In this document: piece after piece, positions 63,785-64,000 of the stretch
Numbering within the stretch: the stretch's first letter is position 1
Layout: each line of letters opens with the position of its first letter
Source of the DNA: Streptomyces pactum
GTDB taxonomy: Bacteria > Actinomycetota > Actinomycetes > Streptomycetales > Streptomycetaceae
DNA: 64,000 bases
Direction: 5' to 3'
Assembly (NCBI RefSeq): GCF_002005225.1
Contig: NZ_CP019724.1
Span: forward strand, 2,978,501 to 3,042,500
Program-made: the position numbers and the translations under genes
Notes under the pieces: generated by a model
What the model saw: the letters and a program-made list of their open reading frames with translations, nothing else
The model's database searches: none
Told to the model about the DNA's origin: nothing

Positions 63785-64000
63785 CCCGGCCTGAGCGGCC
63801 GGTACCGCAGCCGCGCCCTGCCGAGCACGAGCTCCCCGGGGACCACCCCGTAGTCGGTGCTGTCCCCGCCCGCGAACGCGTTGTCCCCCAGTACCCACCA
63901 GCCGGTCCCGCGCCGCTCGACGGCGCGTTTGACCACGAGGAGGTCCTGCTGGAAGGGATGCCTCAGCACGACCACGTCACCGGGCCGCACCCTGGCCCCC
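63688..64000 (-). CDS. sodX: Nickel-type SOD maturation protease SodX (3' part)
   Basis: The visible C-terminal part of an S26 signal-peptidase-like protein reads GARVRPGDVVVLRHPFQQDLLVVKRAVERRGTGWWVLGDNAFAGGDSTDYG. It includes the Lys of the Ser-Lys dyad (VVKRA) and the GDN box. The N-terminal catalytic Ser (usually GPSMVPTL) lies beyond the right edge. SodX trims the leader of nickel superoxide dismutase (SodN), so sodN probably lies just outside the window. The frame has no stop up to base 64000, so the gene is cut by the edge. Confidence 0.9.
   Translation of the reverse strand, partial: GARVRPGDVVVLRHPFQQDLLVVKRAVERRGTGWWVLGDNAFAGGDSTDYGVVPGELVLGRARLRYRPLRPGQRSPFAVVRWVLSALRPVLTDRSASRRLRAR

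Overview
The window is high-GC actinobacterial chromosome, almost certainly a Streptomyces of the S. coelicolor/lividans type. The evidence is the complete spore-pigment type II polyketide cluster (whiE), a conservon (cvn) operon, an actinobacterial fused 2-oxoglutarate dehydrogenase (Kgd), HspR/ClgR-type sites upstream of lon, GTG/TTG starts, strong third-position GC bias and the start of a nickel-SOD maturation protease gene (sodX) at the right edge.

Layout. (1) 1-450: the truncated 5' end of a response regulator gene and an intact tRNA-Arg(CCG). (2) 450-4075: a small accessory island lying between the tRNA and a degenerate second copy of the tRNA 3' half plus its terminator. It encodes a PD-(D/E)XK endonuclease, a DNA methyltransferase with a zinc-ribbon-like insert, and a small XRE-type controller protein. 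A 20-base promoter/operator-like sequence with one mismatch occurs upstream of both the controller and the endonuclease genes. No integrase is visible. (3) 4.2-13.3 kb: a patatin-like lipase, then the divergent whiE cluster (hydroxylase on the minus strand; ORFI-VII on the plus strand). (4) 13.6-32.1 kb: secreted and F420-type proteins, two MarR/TetR modules, an ABC exporter, the NHEJ pair Ku plus stand-alone polymerase, a NERD protein, a dual-specificity-type phosphatase, a lipoprotein/orphan kinase pair, an FtsW/RodA plus PBP pair, and an AurF-like diiron oxygenase with a TetR regulator. (5) 32.2-39.4 kb: an NlpC/P60 hydrolase convergent with a conservon operon (cvnA-B-C-D) that ends in a StyA-like flavin monooxygenase. 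(6) 39.9-52.2 kb: PP2C-like and MarR proteins, a GH25 lysozyme, lon, a spermidine-synthase-like protein, a two-component pair, kgd and a small DUF6104-type protein. (7) 52.4-64 kb: a membrane-anchored hypothetical, a DUF4097/PadR pair, an HTH/Clp-N pair behind twin operators, an MDR oxidoreductase, malic enzyme, an amino-acid ABC importer, a SAM methyltransferase, a CGNR regulator and partial sodX.

The most system-like finding is the restriction-modification island in the tRNA-Arg site. Its controller, duplicated operator and unusual methyltransferase form a compact self-regulated circuit with no recognisable mobility gene. Other notable points are in-frame palindromic elements inside cvnB and cvnC, the conservon-linked monooxygenase, twin GTCAAC-N4-GTTGAC operators before the HTH/Clp-N pair, a (CACGCC)10 tract at the start of an ABC ATPase, and several minisatellites just downstream of stop codons. 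Function names come from recognised motifs and gene order, since no database search was possible. Start codons were chosen from ribosome-binding sites, overlaps and family N-termini, and are flagged where uncertain.
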